Shown here: piece after piece, positions 7,013-15,599 of the stretch
How the letters are laid out: every line of letters begins with the position of its first letter
How positions within the stretch are numbered: the stretch's first letter is position 1
Assembly (NCBI GenBank): GCA_934454635.1
Contig: CAKSFR010000014.1
Coordinates: forward strand, 1 to 64,000
From: an uncultured Ruminiclostridium sp.
GTDB taxonomy: Bacteria > Bacillota > Clostridia > Oscillospirales > Ruminococcaceae
Length of the DNA stretch: 64,000 nucleotides
Direction: 5' to 3'
Program-made: the position numbers and the translations under genes
Notes under the pieces: model-generated
What the model was told of the DNA's origin: nothing
Databases searched by the model: none
What the model saw: only the letters and a program-made list of their open reading frames with translations

Positions 7013-8698
7013 TTACATTTTTTCGGGCGCGTCAACCTTAAGCAGACCAAGCATATTGCGGAAAACGGTTCTTACCGCTTCGCAGAGCGCAAGGCGCGAT
7101 TGCAGAACATTTTCCTCTTCGCCCTTTATCTTGCAGGTGTCGTAGAATTTGTGGAAGAGCTGTGCCAGCTCCTGAACATAGCGGGTGATAACAGACGGAT
7201 TGTATGCCTTTGCGGCTTCGGTTATTTCCTCGGGCAGTGAAGCAAGCTTTCGTATAAGCGCAAGCTCGGCAGGCTCGGTGTAGATAAGCTCGCCTGCGGG
7301 AAGCTTTTTACGTTCAATGCCGTCCTCTTTCATGCGCTCAAGTATGCGGCAGATTCTTGCGTGCGCATACTGAACATAGAAGACGGGATTCTTCGAGCTT
7401 TCTTCGATAGCCAGATCAAGGTCAAATTCAAGGTGGGTATCGGGGTCGCGCAGGTTAAAGAAGAAGCGCGCAGCGTCCATCGGGATTTCGTCAAGGAGAG
7501 TAGCGAGGGTTATCGCTTTTCCCGAACGCTTGGAGAGCTTTACGGTTTCGCCGTTTCTTACAAGGCGAACCATCTGCATTATAACAACGTCAAGGCGGTT
7601 CGGGTCGATTCCGAGGGCGGTAAGCGCAGCCTTCATTCGTGCGATATATCCGTGATGATCCGCGCCGAGAATGTCGATTGCGATATCGAAATTGCGCGTA
7701 ACGAGCTTATTGTAATGGTATGCGATATCAGGGACAAAATATGTCGGAACGCCGTTTGCGCGGACGAGAACTCTGTCCTGGTCGTCGCCAAATTCGCTTG
7801 CCTTGAACCAAACAGCGCCGTCCTTTTCGTAGGTGTGTCCCTTTTCCTTGAGAATTTCAACGATCTCATTTACGCGTCCGCTTTCATGGAGGGTGCTTTC
7901 TCTGAACCATGTGTCATAGTGGATACGGTACTTCGCGAGGTCGTCCTTAAGCCCCTGAATGTTTATCGGGAGGGCGTATGCAACGAGCGCCGCGCGGCGG
8001 TTCTCTTCTGAGTCGTGCATATATTTGTCGCCGTATATTTCGGCGAATTTTTCTGCGTGGTCGATAATATCCTGACCGTGATAGCTGTCCTCGGGCATTT
8101 CGATGTCGTCGCCGAAATGCTGGCGGTAACGGTAATCAAGACTGAGTCCGAACTTGTTCACCTGATTTCCCGCGTCGTTGATATAAAATTCGCGTTCAAC
8201 ATAATATCCCGCGTATTCAAGCAGCGACGAAAGACAGTCGCCGATCGCGCCGCCCCTTGCGTTGCCTATGTGCATGGGTCCCGTCGGATTTGCGGAAACA
8301 AATTCCACAAGAACGCGCTTGCCATTTCCAACATTTACCTTTCCGTAATCGGCGCCGTTTTCAAGAACAGCCGAAACTGTTTCTCCGAACCAGCGCGGGC
8401 TGACAAAAAAGTTGATGAAGCCCGGACCTGCAACCTCGATCTTATCGAAAACAGTTCCGTCGAGAACTGCGTTATCCGCAATATTCTGTGCGATCGCGCG
8501 CGGATTGCTGTGAAAAGCCTTTGCGGAAACCAGTGCGGCGTTGCAGGAAAAGTCGCCGTGCGCGGAATCGTTGGGAATTTCAATCGTAAAGTCGGGCATA
8601 GGCTCCGCGGGGAGCTTTTGTGCGGCAACCGCAGCGCCTACCGCGCCGAGAATGATTTCCCGCACTTCTTTTTTTGCCTGTTCAATCATGTCGTTCAT
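7013..8698 (-). CDS. argS: Arginyl-tRNA synthetase
   Basis: ArgS charges tRNA-Arg. The 561-residue protein has the N-terminal Add-1 domain, the HIGH-class motif in SANPTGPMHIGNARGG (about residues 124-139), and the KMSKS-like KLSKRSGKAITL near residue 380. The C-terminal anticodon-binding domain ends with FRNMLGLLKVDAPEKM. GAAAGGAC lies before the ATG. It is the third gene of a minus-strand run beginning at 10192: Ddl-like, DUF1934, argS, MetH-like. The DUF1934-argS pairing is common in Firmicutes. Confidence 0.97.
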   Translation of the reverse strand: MNDMIEQAKKEVREIILGAVGAAVAAQKLPAEPMPDFTIEIPNDSAHGDFSCNAALVSAKAFHSNPRAIAQNIADNAVLDGTVFDKIEVAGPGFINFFVSPRWFGETVSAVLENGADYGKVNVGNGKRVLVEFVSANPTGPMHIGNARGGAIGDCLSSLLEYAGYYVEREFYINDAGNQVNKFGLSLDYRYRQHFGDDIEMPEDSYHGQDIIDHAEKFAEIYGDKYMHDSEENRRAALVAYALPINIQGLKDDLAKYRIHYDTWFRESTLHESGRVNEIVEILKEKGHTYEKDGAVWFKASEFGDDQDRVLVRANGVPTYFVPDIAYHYNKLVTRNFDIAIDILGADHHGYIARMKAALTALGIDPNRLDVVIMQMVRLVRNGETVKLSKRSGKAITLATLLDEIPMDAARFFFNLRDPDTHLEFDLDLAIEESSKNPVFYVQYAHARICRILERMKEDGIERKKLPAGELIYTEPAELALIRKLASLPEEITEAAKAYNPSVITRYVQELAQLFHKFYDTCKIKGEEENVLQSRLALCEAVRTVFRNMLGLLKVDAPEKM

Positions 8699-8714
8699 TT
8701 TTGCTGTCCTTTCG

Positions 8715-9131
8715 TTAGTCCGCCTTTGTAACGGTAATATTTATTTTGTTTTCTGAGATGAAGTCCGTGTTTAGGTCTATTCCGTACCTTACATAAAGCT
8801 TTCCGCCCTCTTCGGTAAGCTCGTTTTCTATCTCATAGGCATTTACGCCGAGGGTAAAATCTCCGAATGGAGTTCCGTAAACGCAGTGGTGCTTGTGATT
8901 TTTGTCGATATACAGGGCGGAGCTTGCCGCGCCCGTGCGTTCGATAACAATAAGCTCGGGACGAACCGAAAGCGTGACGCTGCAATCTTCATAGCCGATC
9001 TCGCCGTTTTCGTCGTAGCGTATAACAAAACCGTCGTCAACGACTTCGAACTCGCCCGTGGTAAAGAACTCGCTCTTGTCGCAGCCTTCGTCGTTTTCGG
9101 CGCTTGTATTCAAAAAAATATTAACCTTCAT
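8715..9131 (-). CDS. DUF1934 (YwiB-like) beta-barrel protein
   Basis: This 138-residue protein matches the DUF1934 family, calycin-like small barrels often encoded next to argS. Visible features are NTSAENDEGCDKSEFFTTGEF near the N-terminus, the central LYIDKNHKHHCVYGTPFGD segment, and repeated amphipathic strands ending NKINITVTK. No signal peptide is seen. AGGATAGG precedes the ATG. It sits 16 bases upstream of argS in the same transcript. The molecular function of the family is not established. Confidence 0.85.
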   Translation of the reverse strand: MKVNIFLNTSAENDEGCDKSEFFTTGEFEVVDDGFVIRYDENGEIGYEDCSVTLSVRPELIVIERTGAASSALYIDKNHKHHCVYGTPFGDFTLGVNAYEIENELTEEGGKLYVRYGIDLNTDFISENKINITVTKAD

Positions 9132-9142
9132 AACCTATCCTT

Positions 9143-10192
9143 TTATCCTTCGATTGCGGAGGAGATGAGCATATCCAGCATTTCTCCGTACTCAAAACCG
9201 CTTTCGCTCATCAGCATCGGCATTGCGCTTTCCTCTGAAAATCCCGGAAGCGCCGTAACGCGGCGGAGCAATATTTCGCCGTTGTTCAGCACGAAGTTGA
9301 TTTTCGCAAAGCCGCTGAAGTTGAGAATTTTATATGCGCGCACGGCGTAATCGCGAATCTGCTTCTTCTGCTCGTCGGTGAGCCGGGCGTTGGGGACAAA
9401 TTCAGCGGTATAGCTTGCAAATTCGCTTTTCAGCGGGGTTTTTACCGTTTCGCCTATAGATGAAACGCGAATGTCGTAGGTTCCGCCTGTAACGATGCAG
9501 CAAAGGCTTCGCCCTGTGAGAAATTCTTCAACTATCGCCGTGTGGTGATGTGAAAATGCAATTTTTGCGGCTTTTTTCAGTTCTTCGGTATTCGTTGCGA
9601 GGTCTGCGCCTATTGACGACGAACAGCTTGAAGCGGAAACGTAAACGGGATAGCTGAGCTGCGCCTCGACGTCCTTTATTTTATTGTCAATTTCATTCAT
9701 ATCGCCGCGCTCAAGACAGGTAAATCTCGGAACAGGGATACCAGCCTCGCGCAGAAGCGCATGGGTCATTTTCTTATCTATGCAGTAGCCGGCGGTATCG
9801 GGGTTGCAGTCGCAGTACGGTATTTTCGCAAGCTTTAAAAGGCTCTGGATTCGCCCGCCTTCGCCGTATTTTCCGTGAAGCGCGGAGAATACAACGTCAA
9901 CACGCTTAAAAGTTGTCGTACCGTCGTCCATTACCGTGAGTATTCCCGCATGGATAGGGTCGGGGCTTATAACCGCCGAACAGCAATCGCTGTTGTTTTC
10001 CCATTCGCCCGTGGGGATCTCATCATAGTCGCCGGGGAAATAGAGCCAGCGCCCGCCGCGCGTTATGCCGAGCGGTGTGATATCATATTTTTCTCTTGAA
10101 AGTCCGTTGAGAACGGAATATGCCGAGCGCAGGGAAAGCTTGTGGTCTTTTGTTGCGCCGCCGAATAAAACGGCAACTCTGATTTTCGCCAT
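9143..10192 (-). CDS. D-Ala-D-Ala ligase-like protein lacking catalytic residues
   Basis: The 349-residue product has the length and fold pattern of D-alanine--D-alanine ligase: AVLFGGATKDHKLSLRSA, SALHGKYGEGGRIQ, and LPGF near the end. Against E. coli DdlB the key residues are changed: ATP lysine K144 to S186, R255 to K297, and metal ligands D257, E270 and N272 to N299, R311 and T313. The glycine-rich GSSxG loop reads CSSSIG. The frame is open with a good ribosome site (AAGAAAGGAAAC), so it is not a decayed pseudogene. Ligase activity is unlikely; it may bind a D-Ala ligand or partner. No other ddl is in the window. Confidence 0.8.
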   Translation of the reverse strand: MAKIRVAVLFGGATKDHKLSLRSAYSVLNGLSREKYDITPLGITRGGRWLYFPGDYDEIPTGEWENNSDCCSAVISPDPIHAGILTVMDDGTTTFKRVDVVFSALHGKYGEGGRIQSLLKLAKIPYCDCNPDTAGYCIDKKMTHALLREAGIPVPRFTCLERGDMNEIDNKIKDVEAQLSYPVYVSASSCSSSIGADLATNTEELKKAAKIAFSHHHTAIVEEFLTGRSLCCIVTGGTYDIRVSSIGETVKTPLKSEFASYTAEFVPNARLTDEQKKQIRDYAVRAYKILNFSGFAKINFVLNNGEILLRRVTALPGFSEESAMPMLMSESGFEYGEMLDMLISSAIEG

Positions 10193-10226
10193 AACTTTGT
10201 TTCCTTTCTTGAAACAGTTGTATTAT

Positions 10227-10255
10227 ATTATATCATATTTGCGTGCGAATTTCAA
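10227..10255 (-). promoter_or_regulatory. Promoter of the Ddl-like/argS run
   Basis: On the minus strand TTGAAA (10255-10250) and TATAAT (10232-10227) are 17 bases apart, about 35 bases before the Ddl-like start codon at 10192. Confidence 0.7.
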
Positions 10256-10289
10256 TAGCAATAAATGAAAATAGTGAATTAAGGCGTTT

Positions 10290-10500
10290 GAAATATCAGG
10301 CGCGGAGCGCGCGTGAGGAGCGGCGTCAGCCGCGACGGGGGAGGAGCGCGGCGATAGCCGCGCGAACGCGCGCGGAGCGCAGGTTATAGCAGGACGTGCG
10401 TCTGGCGGCGTTGCTCAAGGTGCGGCGGGGCAGGACATTGAGAAAGCCGCCGTGCCCGAGCTTTCGCTCACGCGGCGGCTTTCTCAAACCTCGCCGCCTT
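10290..10500. repeat. GC-rich palindromic spacer with a 15-bp stem
   Basis: This stretch holds no credible gene. It contains short GC hairpins (GCGGC-GTCA-GCCGC and GCGCGGC-GATA-GCCGCGC, about 10320-10365). It also has a perfect 15-bp stem, TTGAGAAAGCCGCCG at 10438-10452 with its complement at 10473-10487, extended outward by AAGG/CCTT and CGGCG/CGCCG. The left arm resembles the TTGAAAGCCGCG motif of other spacers. Confidence 0.6.
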
Positions 10501-10549
10501 TCCCACTTTCGTCGACGCCGCGGTCGTTACGCTGTACTTTTCCGCACTT

Positions 10550-10645
10550 GCGCGGCGCAGCGATTTTGGCTGAGCCAAAATCGCCCGCGGGCGGCTTCGC
10601 CGCCCATTTAGGCTTTTGCCCCAGGCAAAAGCCTTTGCACCGCGC
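10550..10645. repeat. Four-armed cloverleaf palindrome B (intergenic)
   Basis: Three hairpins follow each other: 10560-10584 (11-bp stem, TGA loop), 10589-10605 (7-bp stem, TTC loop) and 10610-10634 (11-bp stem, CCA loop). They are closed by GCGCGG (10550-10555) with CCGCGC (10640-10645) and GCA (10557-10559) with TGC (10636-10638). The third arm may also act as a terminator region for the flanking minus-strand genes, but no T-run follows directly. Architecture matches the elements at 623-732 and 22402-22515; arm sequences do not. Confidence 0.75.
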
Positions 10646-10700
10646 CTTCCTGTGTTCGCAAAAACAAAAAAGGAGCGGAAACCGCTCCCTTGATGTATTT

Positions 10701-11498
10701 TCACGAAAACAGCATACGGTCGTTGGCAAGCTGTTTTTTGCTTTCGACACTGTAAAGCTCAAGCAGCTTCGACACAGTCATTTCCTCACGCACTTTTCCG
10801 CATATATCCAGCACAATTTTGCCGTCGTCAAGCATTATGGTGCGTGTTCCCGTCTTTAGCGCCGCATTTATATCGTGCGTTATCATCATTGTTGTGATTT
10901 TCTTCTCCGCGACAAGCTGCTTTGTGATGTCCATTACTTTTTTTGCGGTCGCAGGGTCGAGAGCCGCCGTGTGTTCGTCGAGCAGAAGCAGCTGCGGGTC
11001 GGAAATCGTGGACATAAGCAGTGAAACCGCCTGCCGCTGACCGCCCGAAAGGTGCCCGACCTTGGTTTTCATGCGGTCCTCAAGCCCAAGCCCGAGGACG
11101 GAAAGAATTTCGCGGAAATATTCGCGGTTTTTCCTGTTCAGGGCAAAAAAGGAATGCTCGGATTTACGGCTGTACGCAAGGCAGAGGTTTTCTTCGATCG
11201 TCATATTCGGCGCAGTGCCTTTCATGGGATCCTGAAAAATCCGTCCGATATTTTTTGCGCGCTTGTGGTCGGGAAGTCCCGTTATGTTTTTTCCGTCGAG
11301 GACTATAGAACCGCTGTCGATGTAGAACGTTCCGCCGATAGCGTTAAAGAGCGTGGATTTCCCCGCGCCGTTAGAACCGATAACGCAGACAAATTCGCCC
11401 TCTTCAAGAGAAAGGCTGATTCCGCAGAGCGCTTTCTTTTCGTTCAGAGTGCCGGGATAAAATGTCTTTGAAACATTTTTCAGTTCAAGAATGCTCAT
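10701..11498 (-). CDS. trpZ: Tryptophan-type ABC transporter ATPase
   Basis: This 265-residue ATPase has Walker A GSNGAGKST, signature HLSGGQRQ, Walker B LLLLDEHTAALDP and switch ITHDI. The LLLDEHTAALDP wording is typical of the COG1101 group that works with COG4120 permeases and COG2984 binding proteins. Its ATG overlaps the permease stop by four bases (ATGA). With the genes upstream it forms a three-gene importer. The Trp-specific T-box at 13561-13827 supports the trpXYZ assignment. Confidence 0.85.
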   Translation of the reverse strand: MSILELKNVSKTFYPGTLNEKKALCGISLSLEEGEFVCVIGSNGAGKSTLFNAIGGTFYIDSGSIVLDGKNITGLPDHKRAKNIGRIFQDPMKGTAPNMTIEENLCLAYSRKSEHSFFALNRKNREYFREILSVLGLGLEDRMKTKVGHLSGGQRQAVSLLMSTISDPQLLLLDEHTAALDPATAKKVMDITKQLVAEKKITTMMITHDINAALKTGTRTIMLDDGKIVLDICGKVREEMTVSKLLELYSVESKKQLANDRMLFS

Positions 11499-12448
11499 GC
11501 CTGCTCTCCCCCCTCGCGCTCGGTCTTAAGCGCATTTTTGCGTATCTTATGTATTCCCGCCGCCTCTTTTATTTTAGGCGCGGCAAGCGCGATAACAACA
11601 ATAAGCGCAGACACAAGCTTGAAGCCGTAGGTCGGCAGAAGCTCGACCTTAAGCGCCGCCGCAACGATTATACGGTAGATTATCGAACCGATAAACGCGG
11701 AAATAAGCCCGATCGTTACGGAGCGTCTGCCGCAGACGGTTTCGCCGATAATTACCGAAGCAAGCCCGATAACGCTCATTCCCGTGCCGAAGCCCGCGTC
11801 AAAGTACATCTGATACTGGCTTATAAGCGCGCCGGAAAGCGCTACGCAGGCGTTTGCGATTGCAAGTCCCACGCATTTTGTGAACGCTGCGTTTATCGAA
11901 GAAGAACGCACCATGTCCTCGTTGTCGCCCGTCGCGCGTATCGTTATACCGCTTCTCGTTTTAAAGAATACGGCGAGAATTGCCGCGAGAACCGCCGCAA
12001 AAAGCAGCGCGCCGACGGTATGAGCAATGTTTTTGGCGAGAACCGAATCCATTTCGGGAAAAATATTACGGAAAAAGTCGCGTATTTGGGTGAAAAACGT
12101 TTCTGTGCCGTTAAGCGAAACGTTGGATTTTCCGCCGGTGACAAAAAGGCAGACGCTGTAAAGGGAGGTCATGACGAGAATACCCGAAAGAACGGGGTGG
12201 ATCCCGATTTTTGTCTGAAGAATACCGCTCGCGATACCTGCGGCAGCTCCCGAAAGTATCGCAATAAGCAGTCCGAGGTACGGGTGTCCCGCGGCGGAGA
12301 GCGTCGCGCACACGGACATACCAAGAATAATGCTTCCGTCGGTCGTAAGATCGGGTACATTCAGAATACGGAATGAAACGTACATTCCGAGAGCCATGAT
12401 TCCATAAAGCAGTCCTAGCTGGACTGCGCCCAATATCAGCGTTGCCAT
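11495..12448 (-). CDS. trpY: Tryptophan-type ABC transporter permease
   Basis: This 317-residue permease of the COG4120 group has about eight or nine hydrophobic segments. Recognisable features are the N-terminal GLLYGIMALGMYVSFRILNVPDLTTDGS segment (residues about 13-40) and GMSVIGLASVIIGETVCG near residue 210. A ribosome site GAAAGGAAAT lies before the ATG. It is 17 bases downstream of the binding-protein gene and overlaps the ATPase gene by four bases. The membrane role is clear from the family; the substrate is inferred from the T-box. Confidence 0.87.
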   Translation of the reverse strand: MATLILGAVQLGLLYGIMALGMYVSFRILNVPDLTTDGSIILGMSVCATLSAAGHPYLGLLIAILSGAAAGIASGILQTKIGIHPVLSGILVMTSLYSVCLFVTGGKSNVSLNGTETFFTQIRDFFRNIFPEMDSVLAKNIAHTVGALLFAAVLAAILAVFFKTRSGITIRATGDNEDMVRSSSINAAFTKCVGLAIANACVALSGALISQYQMYFDAGFGTGMSVIGLASVIIGETVCGRRSVTIGLISAFIGSIIYRIIVAAALKVELLPTYGFKLVSALIVVIALAAPKIKEAAGIHKIRKNALKTEREGGEQA

Positions 12449-12465
12449 AATATTTCCTTTCGGAT

Positions 12466-13470
12466 TTAGTTATTCGTTGTGATTGTTTCGAATTTGCCGT
12501 TCAGGCTTTCGGGAATTGTGATTCCGAGAGCGGAAGCCGCGTCTGTGTTTATCATCTTTGCGAACTCGGAAACGCGCTCAACGTGGTTATCCGCAATTTT
12601 TTCGCCGTTATAAAGACGAAGAACGAGTTCTCCCGTCTGCTTTCCGAGAACCGTATAGTCGATACCTACCGTTGCAAGTCCGCCGTCCTTTACCATTGAG
12701 TCGGCGCCTACATAGATCGGCTTGCCTGCGTCGGTAGCGACCTGCGCGTATGTCGGCATAGCGGAAGCTACGGTGTTGTCGTCGAGAGTGAAGAATGCGT
12801 CAACGTCGTTCGCGAGGGAGGTTACCGCCTGCTGAATATCCGCCGTTCCCGTAACGGTCGCTTCCTTGTAGGAAAGTCCGTTTGCGTCGCAGTATTCCTT
12901 TGCGCGCTCGATACCCGTAACGGAGTTTATCTCGCTGGTGCAGTAAACAAAACCAAAGGTCTTTGCGTCGGGAGTAAGCTCTGCGGCAAGTCCGAAAATG
13001 TCCTCAACCGAAATTGCGTCCGAAACGCCTGTGATATTGCCGTTTGTTTCATCGAAGGAGGGAACAAGACCCGCTTCAACGGGTGTGCTTACTGCGGAGA
13101 AAACGATCGGAATGTCGCTTGTTGCAGCCATTGCAGCCTGCGCGGTGTTTGTAGCGATAGGAACGATAACGTCAACATTGCTTGAAACGAGGTCCTGCAT
13201 TATCGTTGTGAGCATACTTGCGTCGCCTTCGGCGTTCTTGAAAACTACCTTAATGTTCTTGCCCGAAGCGTTTATCGTGGATTCGATCGATTCGCGAATC
13301 TGATTGAGCGAGGGGTGGGACATCGGCTGTACGATAGCCACGGTGTATTCCTTTTCAGTGTTTCCGGCACCGCTCTGTGCGTTGGTTTCTGTCTGTGAAT
13401 TGCACGCGCTCATGCCTGCGATTGTCATAGCTGCTACTGTTGCTGCCGCAAAAATTCTTGTCTTTTTCAT
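12466..13470 (-). CDS. trpX: Tryptophan-type ABC transporter substrate-binding lipoprotein
   Basis: This 334-residue protein begins with a lipoprotein signal peptide ending in the lipobox MSAC (cysteine near residue 23). The mature part is a COG2984 binding protein with TVAIVQPMSHPSLNQIRESI, VDVIVPIATNTAQAA and KPIYVGADSMVKDGG. Periplasmic-binding proteins of this group carry aromatic amino acids in streptococci, where the operon is called trpXYZ. AAAGGAAG precedes the ATG. The leader on the same strand contains a T-box whose specifier reads UGG, so tryptophan is the likely substrate. Confidence 0.87.
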   Translation of the reverse strand: MKKTRIFAAATVAAMTIAGMSACNSQTETNAQSGAGNTEKEYTVAIVQPMSHPSLNQIRESIESTINASGKNIKVVFKNAEGDASMLTTIMQDLVSSNVDVIVPIATNTAQAAMAATSDIPIVFSAVSTPVEAGLVPSFDETNGNITGVSDAISVEDIFGLAAELTPDAKTFGFVYCTSEINSVTGIERAKEYCDANGLSYKEATVTGTADIQQAVTSLANDVDAFFTLDDNTVASAMPTYAQVATDAGKPIYVGADSMVKDGGLATVGIDYTVLGKQTGELVLRLYNGEKIADNHVERVSEFAKMINTDAASALGITIPESLNGKFETITTNN

Positions 13471-13560
13471 AATAGTCTTCCTTTCGTCTGTGAGTGCCTG
13501 TTGGAAGCATTCTTTGTTATTATTTTTTTGTTCTACCGCTTTTATTTTTCCGGATAAAAT

Positions 13561-13827
13561 AAAAAGACCTGCCCTTAAAATAAGGACAGATCGTTAAATC
13601 TGCGGTACCACCTTAATTGACTGTAAAAAACAGTCCTCTCGTAGAAATGCCAACACATTTCCTGCTCGTAACGTGAGCTGCGTCTCGGATACTTCCTTAC
13701 GGTTTCCCCTCACCCTCGGCAGTCCATTTGCCACATTGCCTTCTGCGGGATTCTCAGCATCTCCCGCTCTCTGTGAGCGCCTCATGTGTGTTATCTCTGC
13801 CTCATCGGTTTCTTTATTAAGCTGTGT
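13561..13827 (-). promoter_or_regulatory. T-box riboswitch, tryptophan specific
   Basis: On the minus strand the leader shows a stem I with the conserved AGAGAGCGGGAG ... GCTGAGAATCCC tip. The specifier loop, bounded by GGCAG/CTGCC, contains AAATGGA. The codon TGG at 13726-13724, followed by A, specifies tryptophan. The T-box sequence AAGGTGGTACCGC lies at 13614-13602. The competing terminator pairs GATCTGTCCTTA with TAAGGGCAGGTC (13592-13566), followed by a T-run. Uncharged tRNA-Trp would allow read-through into trpXYZ. Confidence 0.92.
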
Positions 13828-13831
13828 TTGT

Positions 13832-13860
13832 ATTATAGCACCTTTGCTGCCTTTTGTCAA
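13832..13860 (-). promoter_or_regulatory. Promoter of the trp T-box operon
   Basis: TTGACA (13860-13855) and TATAAT (13837-13832), both consensus, are separated by 17 bases on the minus strand, immediately before the T-box leader. Confidence 0.88.
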
Positions 13861-13989
13861 CATAAAATTGCACAAAAACAAAAAATATATCGTCTTATTT
13901 TTCTACACTGCCGCTTTTTTGCAACCTTTTTCCTTTTTATGGAGTGTATTATTCGGAAAGCACCGATTTTAACAAAGGGGAGAAATAAA

Positions 13990-15570
13990 ATGAACAGAAA
14001 TGTTAAGGAAGCACTGAATAAATCGCGGCACGCATCTTGCTTGCATATTTTCCGTAATCTTGCACGAAAACTCCTTGAAATACATCAAGTATTCCTGCGT
14101 CGTTTTCATACAATCCTACGAAAAATCTGTCTGCGCAATCTGCATACCCGATTTAATCAGCACTCCCTAAAAAAAATAACCGCGCTTTTTCTCGTGGGAA
14201 CGATGCTCGCGGGCTGCGCTCAGCAGGAGGAGAAAATGGATCTTATCGGCGAAACTCGTGATTTCAGCACCGAGCCGGAAACGCCCGCCGAGCCTGTGAT
14301 AGAACCGCTTGCTGTGGCGGTTTATCCCGAAATGGCGGCATATCCCGACGAACGCTCGTATATTCTCGACAACGGCGACTGGGACTCGGACGGCTTTGAC
14401 AAGGCGTATAACGCGTGGAGCTCCGACCGCGAGCGCCAGCGTGAAAAGGGAGACGCGGCGGACTATTCCGAAAAGCTGAACAGCTTTTTCAAGGCGACCG
14501 CGCCGCTGCTGCTTTCGTCCGAAAACGGCGAAAACAGCCTGTATGCGCCCGCGAACATATACATGGCGCTGAGCCTGCTTACCGAGGTGACGGACGGGGA
14601 AAGCCGCGCACAGATACTCTCGCTGCTCGGCGCTTCGGACGTTTCGGAACAGCGGAAAATTGCGGGCGCGCTCTGGAATAAGAACTACTGCTCCGACGGC
14701 GCGCTTACGAGCATTATCGCAAACTCGCTCTGGCTGCGCGACGACGCCGATTATAATACCGACACGCTCGGCGTTCTTGCGAACGACTATTACGCTTCGT
14801 CGTATTCGGGAGAAATGGGCAGCGATTATTACGATAAGGCTTTGCAGGACTGGACGAACTATCAGACGGGCGGATTTTTGTCCGACTCGGTTCAGGGAAT
14901 GCACCTTGACCCCGAAACCGTTCTCGCGCTCGTTTCGACGATGTATTACCGCGCGAAATGGTCGGACGAATTTAGCAAGAGCGGCACCTCGAAGGACACT
15001 TTCCATGCGGAAAACGGCGACGTTGAGTGCGATTTCATGCACATGACAAGCCCACGCAATTATTACTACACCGACGTCTTTAACGCCATTCAGCTCGGAC
15101 TTATTGAAAGCGGAGGAATGTGGCTTATACTTCCCGACGAGGGTAAAACGGTCGGCGACGTGCTCGAAAACGACAAATTTTACAGCCTGCTGAGCGCTCC
15201 GAACGATTTTACAAGCACGCACATTAAAGTGGAACTGAGTATGCCGAAGTTTGACGTAAAACAGAACGGAGAGATCTCAAAGCAGCTTGCCGCACTCGGA
15301 ATAACCGACGTTTTCGACAGTGAAAAGGCGAATTTCTCACCGCTCAAAGACGACAGCGACGGCTTGTTCCTTTCGCAGGTGCAGCATTCCGCGCGTGTTG
15401 CCGCAGACGAGGAGGGCGTTACCGCTGCGGCGTTCACGATGATGGCTGCCTGCGGAACGGCAATGCCGCCCGAAGAAAAGGTTGAATTTAATCTGAACCG
15501 CCCGTTCATTTTCGTAATAACCGACAGCGACGGCGCGCCGCTCTTTGCGGGAACGGTAAACTGCCCGTAA
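13990..15570 (+). CDS. Serpin (serine-protease inhibitor) lipoprotein with an inserted repeat
   Basis: Serpins trap serine proteases by cleavage of an exposed loop. The C-terminal half shows the hinge EEGVTAAAFT (from residue 474) and the breach/shutter end EFNLNRPFIFVI. Aligned with antitrypsin, P1 is Thr490 and P1' Ala491. The export signal KKITALFLVGTMLAGC has a lipobox but begins only near residue 60, because a 162-bp inverted-repeat element (14006-14167) lies in frame after the sixth codon. AAGGGGAG lies seven bases before the ATG. The long basic N-terminus may hamper export. Related serpins of gut bacteria inhibit elastase-like proteases; the target here is unknown. Confidence 0.85.
   Translation: MNRNVKEALNKSRHASCLHIFRNLARKLLEIHQVFLRRFHTILRKICLRNLHTRFNQHSLKKITALFLVGTMLAGCAQQEEKMDLIGETRDFSTEPETPAEPVIEPLAVAVYPEMAAYPDERSYILDNGDWDSDGFDKAYNAWSSDRERQREKGDAADYSEKLNSFFKATAPLLLSSENGENSLYAPANIYMALSLLTEVTDGESRAQILSLLGASDVSEQRKIAGALWNKNYCSDGALTSIIANSLWLRDDADYNTDTLGVLANDYYASSYSGEMGSDYYDKALQDWTNYQTGGFLSDSVQGMHLDPETVLALVSTMYYRAKWSDEFSKSGTSKDTFHAENGDVECDFMHMTSPRNYYYTDVFNAIQLGLIESGGMWLILPDEGKTVGDVLENDKFYSLLSAPNDFTSTHIKVELSMPKFDVKQNGEISKQLAALGITDVFDSEKANFSPLKDDSDGLFLSQVQHSARVAADEEGVTAAAFTMMAACGTAMPPEEKVEFNLNRPFIFVITDSDGAPLFAGTVNCP
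14006..14167. mobile_element. MITE-like insertion inside the serpin gene
   Basis: The left end AGGAAGCACTGAATAAATC (14006-14024) matches the inverted right end, whose complement reads AGGGAGTGCTGATTAAATC (14150-14168), with four mismatches. TA dinucleotides flank the element at 14004-14005 and 14168-14169, consistent with a TA target duplication. It has no transposase. It splits the serpin start codon region from its signal peptide and adds 54 codons without a stop. A net 164-bp insertion would shift the frame, so the run of eight A at 14169-14176 may have changed length, or the original start was different. Confidence 0.75.
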
Positions 15571-15599
15571 TGCCATAATATATTAAAATTGTATATATT

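Noticed and set aside
10396..10860. Open frames in the spacer before the trp ATPase gene
   Set aside because: They cross hairpins and run into the antisense of the ATPase; no start signals.
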